NCBI GenBank assembly: GCA_046154525.1
Contig: JBJXDS010000129.1
Span: 1 to 14,612, forward strand
DNA: 14,612 nt
Reading direction: 5' to 3'
Source: JABWCE01 sp046154525
Lineage (GTDB): Bacteria; Bacteroidota; Bacteroidia; NS11-12g; UBA9320
A program made the translations under genes and the position numbers. Position 1 is the stretch's first letter. Every line of letters begins with the position of its first letter. Positions 13,974-14,612 of the stretch are shown here, piece by piece. Below the pieces are notes generated by a model, which worked only from the letters and a program-made list of their open reading frames with translations, had not been told where the DNA came from and ran no database searches.

Positions 13974-14612
13974 ATGAAGCAGTATTTAAAAGTACTGATA
14001 ATTGGCACTATTCTTATTGGCCCATTAGCTTGGGGCTTACTTTGGAAATATAGTAAAACGAGTTATAAAAAATTACCTGTGATGGGTACTGTAGAAATGA
14101 CTGGCGATACCACGCCGTATGTTGTTCCCAATTTTTCATTTATTAGTCAATCTGGGGATACCATTACCCAAAAGAATTTTGAAAATAAAATATACGTGGC
14201 CAATTTCTTTTTTGCCACCTGTCCGGATGTTTGCCCCAAGATGAACCGTAACCTGCATTTGGTGTATGAAAAATTCAAAAAAGACCCAAAAATAAAATTC
14301 ATCTCGCACACGGTTCATCCTGAACATGATTCAGTGGAGGTATTAGCCGAATATGCCAAAAAATTAAAAGTAGATAATACTAAATGGTATTTTGTAACAG
14401 GCAGAAAAAAAGAAATTTATGAAATTGCTGCTGAAGGCTATAAGGCTATTACAGTAGAAGGAGATAAACCGGCTAAATTTATTCATAGTGAAAAATTAAT
14501 ATTGGTAGATAAAGAAAAACACATCCGGGGGATTTATGATTCACAAGATTATAAAGACGTATTGCGGTTGCAGGATGACATCATTATTGTTTTGAAAGAA
14601 TACGATGATAAA
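13974..14612 (+). CDS. SCO1/SenC family copper chaperone (3' truncated by window edge)
   Basis: A membrane-anchored thioredoxin-fold protein that delivers copper to the CuA site of COX2. The frame starts with the ATG at 13974, immediately after the coxD stop, and stays open to the last base (213 codons, no stop), so the C terminus is missing, probably by little. One N-terminal helix (about 5-23) anchors it, with the domain outside. The copper motif is ATCPDVCPK (81-89) with Cys83 and Cys87 in CxxxC, and the third ligand is His171 in FIHSEKLILVD. PNFSFISQSGD and YVANFFFATCP are family strands. Its position at the end of the oxidase cluster supports a role in CuA assembly rather than general redox sensing. 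Confidence 0.94.
   Translation, partial: MKQYLKVLIIGTILIGPLAWGLLWKYSKTSYKKLPVMGTVEMTGDTTPYVVPNFSFISQSGDTITQKNFENKIYVANFFFATCPDVCPKMNRNLHLVYEKFKKDPKIKFISHTVHPEHDSVEVLAEYAKKLKVDNTKWYFVTGRKKEIYEIAAEGYKAITVEGDKPAKFIHSEKLILVDKEKHIRGIYDSQDYKDVLRLQDDIIIVLKEYDDK

Noticed and set aside
1..14612. Possible defence, CRISPR, mobile element or biosynthetic cluster
   Set aside because: No direct repeat arrays, transposase, integrase, toxin-antitoxin or synthase motifs were seen in the supported frames on either strand.

Overview
The window is AT-rich and every supported gene lies on the + strand. It looks like a chromosomal segment of a Bacteroidota bacterium, probably from the Chitinophagia/Sphingobacteriia/Cytophagia side. 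The reasons are the lack of Shine-Dalgarno sequences before most genes, several GTG/TTG starts, candidate promoters resembling the Bacteroidota TTTG / TAnnTTTG consensus, and protein families with phylum-typical shapes: two tandem cytochrome oxidase subunit III genes, a four-helix-type COX2, and a CtaA with a long charged first loop. These lineage statements rest on remembered family traits, not on a search.

Left part (1-3866): the 3' end of a metal-dependent cyclase/kynurenine-formamidase-like hydrolase, a family 9 (heptosyltransferase-like) glycosyltransferase, a lipoprotein-type methionine sulfoxide reductase MsrA followed 4 nt later by peptidase T, and a small two-helix membrane protein. 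Middle part (3867-6200): dapD (lysine/diaminopimelate pathway), a REP-like double palindrome, and a family 4 glycosyltransferase. The longest reading of the glycosyltransferase frame runs into the palindrome, so its true start is placed downstream at a TTG (4928).

Right part (6201-14612): an aa3/caa3-type cytochrome c oxidase cluster in the order coxB, coxA, ctaA, a 363-nt gap, ctaB, coxC, second coxC, coxD, and a truncated SCO1/SenC gene. It holds the catalytic core (CuA and heme-copper subunits), both heme A assembly enzymes (CtaB makes heme O, CtaA converts it to heme A), the small membrane subunits and a copper chaperone for the CuA site. Inferred electron flow is from a fused heme c domain to CuA and then to heme a and heme a3/CuB.

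The most notable part is CoxB. It carries a monoheme cytochrome c domain at its N terminus, whereas textbook caa3 oxidases carry it at the C terminus. It also has a polar, probably helical insertion of about 90-115 residues inside the CuA domain. No alternative complex III (act) genes are visible upstream; the neighbour there is a glycosyltransferase. I found no CRISPR array, tRNA, rRNA, IS element or defence system. Apart from the CoxB architecture and the REP-like element, the window looks like ordinary chromosome.
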